From contig NZ_BQID01000015.1 in assembly GCF_021602345.1 (NCBI RefSeq), positions 62,001 to 126,000 on the forward strand: DNA of 64,000 nt, in the 5' to 3' direction. Source of the DNA: Pseudomonas pharyngis. GTDB lineage: Bacteria > Pseudomonadota > Gammaproteobacteria > Pseudomonadales > Pseudomonadaceae. The notes under the pieces are model-generated. The model made no database searches and was not told the origin of the DNA. It was given only the letters and a program-made list of their open reading frames with translations. Positions 9,111-17,526 of the stretch are shown piece after piece (the stretch's first letter is position 1; each line of letters starts with the position of its first letter). Position numbers and translations under genes: made by a program.

Positions 9111-10187
9111 GTGAAAAAAATACTGCACGTGGCGGAAACGATCAAAGGTGGGGTGGCGACGGTCATCCGCACAATTTCGGCGGCTCCCGAAGACGGGCGC
9201 TATGAGCTGGTGTATCTGGTCCCGCTCGACCAGAAGAAAGAGCTGCACGGCATCGATCCACAGCAGATCCGCACCTTCGCCCGAAGCGGGCGGAACGTGC
9301 CGTCGCTGCTGCGCTTTGCCTGGCAACTGGCGCGGGTCCTGCTCAAGGAAAAACCCGACGTGGTGCATTTGCACAGCACCTTTTCCGGGGTGATCGGCCG
9401 TTGCGTGTGCGTGCTCCTGCGGCCGTGGCGCAAGCCGAAAATCGTCTACTGCCCCCATGCGTTTTCGTTCCTGATGGAAAGCTCGCCGATCAAGCAGAAA
9501 GTCTATGCGGGGATCGAGCGGGTGCTGCAGAAAGTCACGGACACGATCATCTGCGTCAGCCAGTTCGAGCTGGAGAAAGCCGCGAAATTTGGCATCGAGC
9601 GCAAGCGCATGACGCTGATCTACAACGGCATCGATCACAAGCATGAAGAACGCAAGGCCAACGATCCGGCACCGATTCATCTGCTGTTCGTCGGTCGCCT
9701 CGACTACCAGAAAGGCTTCGACGTATTGCTCAAGGCTTACAGCGAAGCAAAGCGCAGCGACCTGAAACTGACGGTGGTGGGCAGTGCGGTGAACGAGGAC
9801 GTGGTCGAATGTCCGCCGCTGGACGGGGTGGAATACCTGCCTTGGGTGACGCCCACCGAAGTGCACGCGCTGTATCAGAAAGCCGATGCGCTGATCGTCC
9901 CGAGCCGCTGGGAAGGTTTTGCCATGGTGCCGCTGGAAGGCATGGCGCTGGGTCTGCCGGTGATCGCCAGCGACTGCACGTCGTTGCCCGAACTGGTCAC
10001 CCATGGTGTGTCCGGTTACGTGTTCCCTGCCGGTGATCACCAGGCGCTGGCCGATCGGCTGAAGAAAATCCAGAAGCCTGCGTTGTCGGCCCTCGGCATC
10101 GAAGGTCGGCGCATCGTCCGCGAGCGTTTCAGCGCCGCGTTGATGATCCGCCAGACCTACGACGTGTATTCCGCTCCCTCTTATTAA
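9111..10187 (+). CDS. family 4 glycosyltransferase
   Basis: A 358-residue GT-B enzyme. The N-terminal half holds the acceptor-site pattern HVAETIKGGVATVIR and DVVHLHSTFSGVIGR. The C-terminal half carries the nucleotide-sugar signature LLFVGRLDYQKGFDVLLKA, ADALIVPSRWEGFAMVPLEGMALGLPVIASD (EX7E). It should add one sugar to the lipid-linked intermediate on the inner face of the membrane. It starts at GTG 9111; the ATG at 9094 is out of frame. It is the only glycosyltransferase gene besides the priming enzyme in this locus, so it may complete the repeat unit alone. Confidence 0.88.
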   Translation: MKKILHVAETIKGGVATVIRTISAAPEDGRYELVYLVPLDQKKELHGIDPQQIRTFARSGRNVPSLLRFAWQLARVLLKEKPDVVHLHSTFSGVIGRCVCVLLRPWRKPKIVYCPHAFSFLMESSPIKQKVYAGIERVLQKVTDTIICVSQFELEKAAKFGIERKRMTLIYNGIDHKHEERKANDPAPIHLLFVGRLDYQKGFDVLLKAYSEAKRSDLKLTVVGSAVNEDVVECPPLDGVEYLPWVTPTEVHALYQKADALIVPSRWEGFAMVPLEGMALGLPVIASDCTSLPELVTHGVSGYVFPAGDHQALADRLKKIQKPALSALGIEGRRIVRERFSAALMIRQTYDVYSAPSY

Positions 10188-10201
10188 GTAGAACTCCGCT
10201 C

Positions 10202-11314
10202 ATGAACGTAACGATTTTGCATGGCTACAGTGCCTCCAACTCCGGCGATGGTCTGCTGGTCGATCTGGCCATTGCGCTGGTGCAGCGCAACTTTGGCGAA
10301 GACACCGCGATCAGTGTGGTGGCTTCCGACCCGGACTCTTTCAAGTACCTGCCGCACCCGCGCTTCGATGCGCCAGTCATGGCGGCCAAGGGCCTGGGTC
10401 GGGTCAAAGAGGCGGTGTTCCTCAATCAGTCCTACGCGGGGCTGGCGGATCTGTTGAAGAAAACCGATCTGATCGTCGGCGTCGGCGGCGGCTACATGCG
10501 TTCGAAGAGCGCCTTCGAGCACATCAAGCTGAAACTCGGCCACGCCAAGCAGCTGGAAACCGCGATCCTCAGCAAAGTGCCGTCGGTGTACCTGCCGCAA
10601 AGCATCGGGCCGTTCCACGGCGACAGCGACAAGATCGTCGGCCACTACGCCAGCGCCGACGCGGTGTTCGTGCGCGATAACCGCTCCTCGGCATTGTTCG
10701 ATGCCTGTGAAAATGTCTACCGCGCGCCGGACCTCGCGGTGCAGGCCCTGGCCGGCAAGATCCTCCAGCAACCCAAGTTCACCCGCTGCGCTTCGACGCC
10801 GGCCACGGTGTGCGTGGTGCTGCGTAAACCGCCGGCATGGAGCAAGGAAAAGAAGCTCGCCTACGTGGCCAACCTGAAGGTGCTGCTGCAGCGCTTGAAG
10901 AACAAAAGCAAAGTGGTCTGCGCCGTACAGAGCGCCGTGCGTGGTAACGATGACGGCGCGTTCTATCGCGAACTGGGCATCACCGAAGACCTGCTGCCGC
11001 TGAAGGCAACGCTGGCCAAATACCAACCGGACCTGGTGATTTCCGTACGCCTGCACGGCGCGATCGAATCACTGCTCTCGGGTGTCCCGGCGTACCACAT
11101 CAGCTACGAACGCAAAGGCTTCGGCGCGTATCAGGACATGGGCGTCGAGGACTGGGTCATCAACGGCGGCGACATCAATGTCGACACCATCATCGACACG
11201 GTTTACGCGCCTGACGCGCTGTCGAATTTCGGCAAACGCCTGACCGACACCTGCCGTGAGATCGAGGCGAAAACCGTGGCCATGGACGACATCATCAAGG
11301 GCGTCATTCGATGA
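10202..11314 (+). CDS. polysaccharide pyruvyl transferase family protein
   Basis: A 370-residue protein of the PF04230 family. Typical blocks are GYSASNSGDGLLVDLAI, LIVGVGGGYMRS, SVYLPQSIGPF, AVFVRDN, and near the C-terminus LVISVRLHGAIESLLSGVPAYHISYERKGFG. Members move pyruvate from phosphoenolpyruvate onto a sugar as a ketal, giving acidic exopolysaccharides. The end overlaps the flippase start (ATGA), indicating translational coupling. Confidence 0.85.
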   Translation: MNVTILHGYSASNSGDGLLVDLAIALVQRNFGEDTAISVVASDPDSFKYLPHPRFDAPVMAAKGLGRVKEAVFLNQSYAGLADLLKKTDLIVGVGGGYMRSKSAFEHIKLKLGHAKQLETAILSKVPSVYLPQSIGPFHGDSDKIVGHYASADAVFVRDNRSSALFDACENVYRAPDLAVQALAGKILQQPKFTRCASTPATVCVVLRKPPAWSKEKKLAYVANLKVLLQRLKNKSKVVCAVQSAVRGNDDGAFYRELGITEDLLPLKATLAKYQPDLVISVRLHGAIESLLSGVPAYHISYERKGFGAYQDMGVEDWVINGGDINVDTIIDTVYAPDALSNFGKRLTDTCREIEAKTVAMDDIIKGVIR

Positions 11315-12543
11315 TATTCCGGCTGTTGCTGCGGGGCGGGGCACTGGGCGCGAAGTTCTTGCTGGTGCTCGCCATCACCCATTACCTCGGTTACGAGGCG
11401 CTGGGTTTTTACGGCGTGGTGGTCGCGGCGTCGTTGATCGCGTCGAAGTTCTACAGCGTCGGTTTCAGTTCCGAGATCAACCGGCTGATCAGCGTGGGCG
11501 GCAGTTCGCGCCGGGTCGTGGACAAGGTGCTGCTGCTGTACCTGGCCGTGGGTCTGGCGTTGTCGGTGCTGACGGTGGTGATTTATTCGCTGTTCCAGTC
11601 GGTGGAAGCGACGGCTGCGCTGATCGCCTGCGTGACGCTGGTGCTGCTCACCGAACACCTGTCGTTCGAGATCAACTCGTTCGTGTTCTCCGCGCAGAAA
11701 GCCACGGCGGGTGCGCTGCTGTTCTTCATCAAGACCGGGCTCTGGGCGCTGCTGGCCGTGGGCGGGATGGCGCTCGGTTGGGTGTCCGCAATCGGCAGCG
11801 TGCTGTGGCTGTGGGTCATCGCCAACGTGCTGGTGATTGTCGCCGGTTACCTGATCGTGGTGAATGTTCATCGCGGGCGGGAAGAGGGAACCCTGGCAAC
11901 GGCGGCCGTGTGGAAAGCCGGGTTGCCGTTTTATCTGGGCACCGGCCTTATCGCATTGAGTCAGTACGCCGAACGCTTTCTGATCATCGACCTCGAACCC
12001 TACGCCAGCCTCGGTAAATACGTGTACGCGTGGTCGGCGGCCAACACCTTGCAGGCGCTGTCCTACGCGGTGGTGGCGGTGGTCGGCATTCCGCTGCTCG
12101 CCAAGCGTTATCAGGCCGATCAGCAACCGTTCACGGTTCGGCAGTTGTTCGTGAACAAGTGGGTCGCGCGTTCGCTGGTGGTGTCGGCGGCGGTCGCGGT
12201 GGGCATTTACCTGTTTTTCAACGTGGTGCTCGATTACGTCGCCACCAGCGTTCCGCGTCCGGAGAACGGCATCCTCGGCGTGCTGATTTTCTCCTTCGCC
12301 CTGCGCGCCATTGGCGACATCGTCTGGGGCGGCTTGATCGCCTCGAAAAACAGTCGGGTGTCCCTCGCCAGCGCGGCCATTTGCCTGTTGGTTTCAGTGC
12401 CGGTCAGTTACCTGCTGATCAAGCATTATTCGATCTACGGCGCGGCCTGGGGCAACGTCTTCGCGATCATCGTGCAGCTTGCCGTGATCGCGCTGCTGAC
12501 CCGTGCCACGCGCGCGAAAAAGGCTGTCGTGTCATGGGCCTGA
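11311..12543 (+). CDS. Wzx-type lipid-linked oligosaccharide flippase
   Basis: A 410-residue integral membrane protein with about 12 hydrophobic segments, of the polysaccharide-flippase (MATE-like) superfamily. It should move the undecaprenyl-linked repeat unit from the cytoplasmic to the periplasmic face. The ATG overlaps the stop of the pyruvyl transferase gene, and its own end overlaps the next start by 10 nt. Confidence 0.85.
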   Translation: MIFRLLLRGGALGAKFLLVLAITHYLGYEALGFYGVVVAASLIASKFYSVGFSSEINRLISVGGSSRRVVDKVLLLYLAVGLALSVLTVVIYSLFQSVEATAALIACVTLVLLTEHLSFEINSFVFSAQKATAGALLFFIKTGLWALLAVGGMALGWVSAIGSVLWLWVIANVLVIVAGYLIVVNVHRGREEGTLATAAVWKAGLPFYLGTGLIALSQYAERFLIIDLEPYASLGKYVYAWSAANTLQALSYAVVAVVGIPLLAKRYQADQQPFTVRQLFVNKWVARSLVVSAAVAVGIYLFFNVVLDYVATSVPRPENGILGVLIFSFALRAIGDIVWGGLIASKNSRVSLASAAICLLVSVPVSYLLIKHYSIYGAAWGNVFAIIVQLAVIALLTRATRAKKAVVSWA

Positions 12544-13637
12544 AACTGCCGTGCATCGAGTTTCGTGGTCGCCGTCTCGATTCGTCGCTGTCGTTCCTGA
12601 TCCTGTTCACCGGGCTGTTTCTGTCGGTGGCGATGCCGCTCTTGGTGCCGCGCGATCCGGGCCCGGACGCGATGACCCTGTGGTCGTCCTATGCCCGGGC
12701 CGACAACTGTAATTTCTGGAACCCGTTCTCGCCGGATCGCTCGTCCTACGAGTGTTCGGCGTTCCTGCTGCGGCCCACCGGGATCAACCTGACCAACGCC
12801 TGGGCCTACGGGATGTTCTGCAACTTTTTCCTCACGGCGATTCCCGTGGTGGTGTTCCGGCGCATGCCGCTGACCATCTTCGGAACCCTGTGCCTGTGGG
12901 GCATCGTGCGTTCGTTTTTCCTGGAAAACCTGACCAAGGAAATCATCGTGTCGGTGGCGGTGCTGAGCATTCTGTTCAGCTCGCTGACGCGCAAATATCG
13001 CGGCGGATTTTTCCTTTCGGCGGTGATCTACGGCGTGCTGATCCGGCCCTACTGGATTTTGTTTTCGCTGTCCTGGGTCGGCGTCTGCGTGATGAAGAAA
13101 TACGTCTCGCGCACCACCTTCTTCCTGATGCTGTTCCTGTTCTATCTCGCAGTTGCAATGGCGATCCAATTGGCGCTGGGCTTTCCGGTGTCGTCGATTC
13201 GTGCCAGCAACAACGAACTGCGCACGGCGGGCGAAGAGGGGTCCAAATCGCTGATCGTCTCGTGGCTCAGCGGCAGCGACTTCGTCTCGCAGGCCCTGGA
13301 CTCGATGATCATTTTCTTCCGCTTGTCGTTTCCCGTTGAGCTGATCCTGCTGTCGGGGCCGGGCCAGGTGATCTTCGTGGCGTTGATGATCATGACCGCG
13401 CTGCTGCTGTTCAAAGTCATCACCTCGACCGATTACAAGGGCGCGCCGATCCAGACCAAACCCAAGGAACTGATCGCGATTCCGCTGGCGTTTCTGCTGG
13501 TTCAGGGCTTGTTCGAGCCGGACTTCGGTTCGTTCGCCCGGCACTTTTCGATGGTGGTGCCGGTGCTGTTCGTGGGCCTGGGGTTGATGCTGCGGGCGAA
13601 CAAACCGGCGAAGGTTGAATCAAGAATTCTGAATTGA
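12534..13637 (+). CDS. putative Wzy-type exopolysaccharide polymerase
   Basis: A 367-residue membrane protein with about 10 hydrophobic segments and one large periplasmic stretch (DPGPDAMTLWSSYARADNCNF... near residues 40-85), plus a second loop around ASNNELRTAGEEG. No strong sequence signature is visible, as is usual for polymerases. Its position between the flippase and the acyltransferase, and the need for a polymerase in a Wzx/Wzy locus, support the call. The start at 12534 overlaps wzx; the longer upstream frame is a shadow of wzx. Confidence 0.65.
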   Translation: MGLKLPCIEFRGRRLDSSLSFLILFTGLFLSVAMPLLVPRDPGPDAMTLWSSYARADNCNFWNPFSPDRSSYECSAFLLRPTGINLTNAWAYGMFCNFFLTAIPVVVFRRMPLTIFGTLCLWGIVRSFFLENLTKEIIVSVAVLSILFSSLTRKYRGGFFLSAVIYGVLIRPYWILFSLSWVGVCVMKKYVSRTTFFLMLFLFYLAVAMAIQLALGFPVSSIRASNNELRTAGEEGSKSLIVSWLSGSDFVSQALDSMIIFFRLSFPVELILLSGPGQVIFVALMIMTALLLFKVITSTDYKGAPIQTKPKELIAIPLAFLLVQGLFEPDFGSFARHFSMVVPVLFVGLGLMLRANKPAKVESRILN

Positions 13638-13649
13638 GGCGGGTGCTTT

Positions 13650-14693
13650 ATGTCGAGCAAGAAAAAGTCCCTGGAGATCGAAACCCTGCGCGGCCTGGCG
13701 TGCTTGTTGCTGGTGCTCTATCACGTGATCGGGCCGTTGGGCGGTGGTTTGAAAATCGACATCGGCTCGCCGTTCCGGGTGATCGCCGATTCGATGGTGT
13801 ACGTGCGGATGCCGCTGTTCACCTTCATCTCCGGCTACATCTATTCCCTCTACAAGATTCGCGGCAATGACTTTTCCGCGTTCTTCAGCGGCAAGGTGCG
13901 GCGCCTGATCGTGCCGCTGTTTTGCGTCGGTGTGCCGTTCTCGGTGTTGCAGGCGGTGGGGCCGGGCGTGAACAAGGACGTCAGCGTGATGGATGCGCTG
14001 TTGTCGTTCTACGTGCCGATCAACCACTTCTGGTTTCTGCAGGCGGTGTTCATCATTTTCATGTTCGTCGGCCTGCTGGAGTGGCGCGGTTTGTTGCGTA
14101 CACCGACGCGCCTGTACCTGTTGTTCGCCTTCGCGGCGGCGGTGTTCCTGTTGCCGCCGTTTCCCGTGGACGCGTTCGGCATCAACGGGGCGATTTATCT
14201 GCTGCCGTTCTTTGTGGCGGGCATGATCGGCCAGGAGAAGGTCAGCGAGCTGAAGCAGACGTTCAAGGTGATCGGCCCGCTGGTGTTTGTGCTGATCTCG
14301 CTGACGCTGCTGTACGTGGCGGCGGTGGATCGCGAGCTGATTGTCGACCGCCGCAGCCTGATCGGCCTGACGGTGGGCTGCGTATCCTGCATCGCGTTAC
14401 TGTCGAGTGACATGCGCTCGAAGACGCTGACCTGGCTTGGCGGTTACTCCTACGCGATTTTCCTCTTTCACGTATTGTTCGCCGCTACGTCGCGTTCGAT
14501 CCTCGGCCGCCTGGGTGTGAAAGACGAAAGCGTGCTGGTGTTCTGCGGTTTGACGTGTGGTTTGCTCGGGCCGGTGGTGTTGTCGATGATTTTCAGTCGG
14601 TTCAACTTCACTTCCGTGCTGTTTCTCGGCGAACGTGCGGCGACGAAAAAGAAACCGGCGGCGACCATCGCCCCGGTGGCGCAGATTCGATGA
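13650..14693 (+). CDS. acyltransferase family 3 membrane protein (OafA-like)
   Basis: A 347-residue protein with about 10 membrane segments and the family start ETLRGLACLLLVLYHVIGPL, containing the R/H pair of this family. Later segments include MPLFTFISGYI, INHFWFLQAVFIIFMFV and YSYAIFLFHVLF. Members transfer acetyl or succinyl groups from acyl-CoA across the membrane to extracytoplasmic sugars. With the SGNH protein encoded next, it likely decorates the exopolysaccharide with an acyl group. Confidence 0.85.
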   Translation: MSSKKKSLEIETLRGLACLLLVLYHVIGPLGGGLKIDIGSPFRVIADSMVYVRMPLFTFISGYIYSLYKIRGNDFSAFFSGKVRRLIVPLFCVGVPFSVLQAVGPGVNKDVSVMDALLSFYVPINHFWFLQAVFIIFMFVGLLEWRGLLRTPTRLYLLFAFAAAVFLLPPFPVDAFGINGAIYLLPFFVAGMIGQEKVSELKQTFKVIGPLVFVLISLTLLYVAAVDRELIVDRRSLIGLTVGCVSCIALLSSDMRSKTLTWLGGYSYAIFLFHVLFAATSRSILGRLGVKDESVLVFCGLTCGLLGPVVLSMIFSRFNFTSVLFLGERAATKKKPAATIAPVAQIR

Positions 14694-14705
14694 AGGAAGC
14701 GATTC

Positions 14706-15854
14706 ATGCTGGCTGTTGATGAGGTGCCGCCGGTGGCGGCGTCGGTGGTGCAGGTCGGCGACGCTCGCGAGCGGTTTGGCCAGTGGCGCGAAGGCAAGGC
14801 CGGCAAGGTGTTGTCGATCTCGGTGATCGGCGACAGCTACAGCGCCGGGCAGAATTTCTACCTGAACAAACTGGTGCAGCGCGTGGCCGGGGAGGTCGGG
14901 TTTGCCGGGCCGGGGTATGTCGGGTTCAACCATGGCGCAGCGCTCGGCGGCACGCATTTCAAGTACACCCGCAGCAGCGAAAAATACTTCGGCGGCGACT
15001 GGCAGGTCTCCGGCCTCGGCCAGGCCAGCCCCGACAGCCGCACGGTGACCGGCCACCCCGGCGCCTGGCTGCAAGTCGAGGCCAGCCCGACGCCTGCCAT
15101 CAACACCGCAGTCACTCAGGCGAAACTGCTCTACCTCGGCAACGGCGAGTCCAGTGAGTTGCGTTATCGCTGGTCACCCTCCGCCGACTGGCAGCCGTTG
15201 AAACTCGCGGGCGAGGGCGTACAGGAAGTCCCGCTGCCCGGTACGTCGGCCGCGACCGATTGGGCCTTCAGGCTGGAAGTGGTGAAAGGCGCACCGACCC
15301 TGTTCGGTCTGTGGCTGAGCAACGATCAGAACGGGGTTCGGGTCTCGAAACTGGCGGCGTCCGGTGCGGCATCCGCTGATTTCTACCACGACGATGCCCG
15401 CTGGCAGGCGCAGTGGAAAGCTGTGGTATCGAAGATTCCCGCAGACATTTACCTGATCATGCTCGGTGGCAACGATCAGGGTTTTGGCGTGAAGCCCGAG
15501 CAGTATCTGCATAACGTTCAGGGGCTGGTCGGCATGCTCCGCGAGATTCAACCGGCGGCAAGCATCAATCTGATCCTGCGTCAGGACACCACCCGCTCCA
15601 GTGCGTATCCGATGTCGGCTTATGCGCAGGTCATCGAGCCCTGGGCCCGTGAGCAGCGTCTGGGTTATGCCAACCTGCAATGTGCGTTTGGCACCGACGT
15701 CAAACGCTACGCGGCGGCCATGATCGGACCGGACAAGATTCATCCGCTGCCGGCCACGGGCGGGCGGGTGATTGCCGATTACTTCTATCGTTGGGTCGTG
15801 GGCGGGCAACAAAAAGTCTCGCCACAGGACAACTGTGGCGAGACTTTGAAGTAG
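14706..15854 (+). CDS. SGNH-fold esterase or O-acyltransferase
   Basis: A 382-residue protein. The nucleophile block SVIGDSYSAGQNFY is near residue 40, the block III motif LIMLGGNDQGFG near residue 255, and the catalytic Asp/His pair in GPDKIHPLPATGG near residue 342, so all SGNH catalytic blocks are present. A middle domain (about 120-220) looks like a beta-sandwich sugar-binding insert. No signal peptide is apparent, although the adjacent membrane acyltransferase acts outside the cytoplasm. It probably transfers or removes the acyl group added by its neighbour. The last codons form one arm of a terminator. Confidence 0.75.
   Translation: MLAVDEVPPVAASVVQVGDARERFGQWREGKAGKVLSISVIGDSYSAGQNFYLNKLVQRVAGEVGFAGPGYVGFNHGAALGGTHFKYTRSSEKYFGGDWQVSGLGQASPDSRTVTGHPGAWLQVEASPTPAINTAVTQAKLLYLGNGESSELRYRWSPSADWQPLKLAGEGVQEVPLPGTSAATDWAFRLEVVKGAPTLFGLWLSNDQNGVRVSKLAASGAASADFYHDDARWQAQWKAVVSKIPADIYLIMLGGNDQGFGVKPEQYLHNVQGLVGMLREIQPAASINLILRQDTTRSSAYPMSAYAQVIEPWAREQRLGYANLQCAFGTDVKRYAAAMIGPDKIHPLPATGGRVIADYFYRWVVGGQQKVSPQDNCGETLK
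15811..15848. terminator. terminator built into the 3' end of the SGNH gene
   Basis: A perfect 14-bp stem (AAGTCTCGCCACAG, 15814-15827, with 15833-15846) and a 5-nt loop. The minus-strand reading ends in five T, so it ends transcription of the minus-strand gene at 15858. On the plus strand only three T follow. It is coding sequence for the last residues of the SGNH protein. Confidence 0.8.
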
Positions 15855-15857
15855 CCG

Positions 15858-16265
15858 TCAGTTGTCGAACAGATCCAGATGGCTCAGCAGCTCTGCGGTT
15901 TTCTGCGGCATTAACTGCGTCACGCAACGGGTTTCCACGTTGACGATGATCGCCGGGTCGTTGCAGCAGATCCGCACCCGAAAACGCCAGTCGCTGAAGA
16001 TCATCTTCAGGCCGTCGCGGTCATCGACCTCCAGCGCCTGTTCGCCGTAGATCCGTTTCAGATGGGCGAGCAGGGGATAGGGATCGCGGATCGGTCGGCG
16101 TATGTCCCCGGAGGAGGGAAACACGCCGAGGCGGTCGACCAGCAGCAGGGTGCCCAGCCACGGGCCATTGGCGCTGGGCAATGGCTGATGGCGGGATAAC
16201 CAGCTCATCACCCCGAGGTTGTCCACCTCACGTTCAATCTCTGCGGAATGTTGTGCAATGTTCAT
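15858..16265 (-). CDS. stand-alone phosphomannomutase C-terminal domain
   Basis: A 135-residue protein that aligns by eye with domain IV of ManB/CpsG-type phosphomannomutases: SSGDIRRPIRDP (SGEIN-like), LKRIYGEQALEVDDRDGLKMIFSDWRFRVR, and VNVETR. The catalytic serine domain and sugar-binding loops are absent. The phosphate-binding loop, normally SNTEP, reads CCNDPA. An enzyme active alone is therefore unlikely; it could be a decayed remnant or a binding or regulatory domain. It lies 47 nt after galU on the same strand and may be co-transcribed with it. Confidence 0.7.
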   Translation of the reverse strand: MNIAQHSAEIEREVDNLGVMSWLSRHQPLPSANGPWLGTLLLVDRLGVFPSSGDIRRPIRDPYPLLAHLKRIYGEQALEVDDRDGLKMIFSDWRFRVRICCNDPAIIVNVETRCVTQLMPQKTAELLSHLDLFDN

Positions 16266-16312
16266 GGTTGCCTCGTTGGATGTGCGTGCCGCAATGAATC
16301 AGTGGGGGCCGC

Positions 16313-17146
16313 TCAGCGGCCCTTCAGGTAGACGTTGTCGTAGCAGAAGTTGGTTGCCTGCAGATAACCCTCGGCGTCGCCGCAGTCGAAGCGCAGACCC
16401 TTGAATTTGTAGGCCAGCACGCAACCGTTCTGCGCCTGTTTCATCAGGGCGTCGGTGATCTGGATTTCGCCGCCCTTGCCCGGCTCGGTGTCGGCGATCA
16501 GGTCGAAGATGTCGGGCGTGAGGATGTAGCGGCCGATGATCGCCAGGTTCGACGGTGCGTCTTGCGGGGCCGGTTTTTCCACCATGTGGTTGACCCGGTA
16601 GATGCCCTCGGAAATCGCCTCGCCGGCGATCACGCCGTACTTGTGGGTCTGGTCGCGCGGGACTTCCTGGATGGCGACGATCGAGCAGCGGAATTTCTTG
16701 TACAGCTCGATCATCTGCGTGAGCACGCCGTCGCCTTCGAGGTTCAGGCACAGGTCGTCCGCCAGTACCACGGCGAAAGGCTCGTCGCCGATCAACGGGC
16801 GGCCGCTGAGAATCGCGTGGCCCAGGCCTTTCATTTCCACCTGACGGGTGTAGGAGAACGTGCAGGTGTCGATCAGCTCGCGGGTGCCGGCCAGAAACTT
16901 CTCTTTCTCGGTGCCGCGAATCTGGTGTTCGAGTTCGTAGCTGATGTCGAAGTGGTCTTCCAGTGCGCGCTTGCCCCGTCCGGTGACGATGGCCATGTGT
17001 TGCAGGCCGGCGTCCCGTGCTTCTTCAACGGCGTATTCGATCAACGGCTTGTTGACGATCGGCAGCATTTCCTTGGGCATCGCTTTGGTGGCCGGCAAGA
17101 AACGCGTGCCATAACCGGCAGCGGGGAACAAACATTTACGGATCAT
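16313..17146 (-). CDS. galU: UTP-glucose-1-phosphate uridylyltransferase
   Basis: A 277-residue enzyme making UDP-glucose from UTP and glucose-1-phosphate. Motifs: KCLFPAAGYGTRFLPATKAMPKEMLPI (nucleotide loop), the lysine/uridine-binding region LIEYAVEEA, GLGHAI, FAVVLADDL, and GDAEGYLQATNF. Length is normal. The start at 17146 has AGGAAA upstream. UDP-glucose serves the priming transferase and, through GalE, supplies UDP-galactose for this locus. It is divergent from galE. Confidence 0.95.
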   Translation of the reverse strand: MIRKCLFPAAGYGTRFLPATKAMPKEMLPIVNKPLIEYAVEEARDAGLQHMAIVTGRGKRALEDHFDISYELEHQIRGTEKEKFLAGTRELIDTCTFSYTRQVEMKGLGHAILSGRPLIGDEPFAVVLADDLCLNLEGDGVLTQMIELYKKFRCSIVAIQEVPRDQTHKYGVIAGEAISEGIYRVNHMVEKPAPQDAPSNLAIIGRYILTPDIFDLIADTEPGKGGEIQITDALMKQAQNGCVLAYKFKGLRFDCGDAEGYLQATNFCYDNVYLKGR

Positions 17147-17526
17147 AAAAGTTTCCTGGTCATTCATGGCGCACTGCCATCGTTTATTGCAATAACGAAA
17201 GGTTGCAAGTTATTGAAGCTGTACTTTAATACCTGACTCGGGAGATGAGTGGCAAATAGCAATGAGTGTAAAACACGACAATGTTATGAGATGTCGGTTT
17301 GACAGTTATTGGTTATTTTTAGTCGGCATCCGTTGATAGTGATGAATGCGCGGGAGTGCTAATAAGTACCAGGCAATACAGTTTGGCTTGTAAAAATATT
17401 TATAGCCAGTGATTGAACTGTTTTTGTTTCTGGTTGTTGTCGCGCTGTTTGTGTGAATCAAGACACACATTAAACAAACAGCGCTTGACACGCGAGTTGG
17501 CACTTTTCCCACTTATGGACCGCGCT
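17147..17526. promoter_or_regulatory. galU-galE divergent promoter region with nested inverted repeat
   Basis: 380 nt without a gene. Near galE it holds an 11-bp inverted repeat (GCGCTGTTTGT 17442-17452 with its complement at 17474-17484) that encloses a second one (TGTGTG 17450-17455 with CACACA 17464-17469). A TTGACA follows directly (17485-17490), a perfect -35 hexamer, although I see no good -10 at the right distance. The repeat could be an operator or an mRNA stem-loop. Confidence 0.45.
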
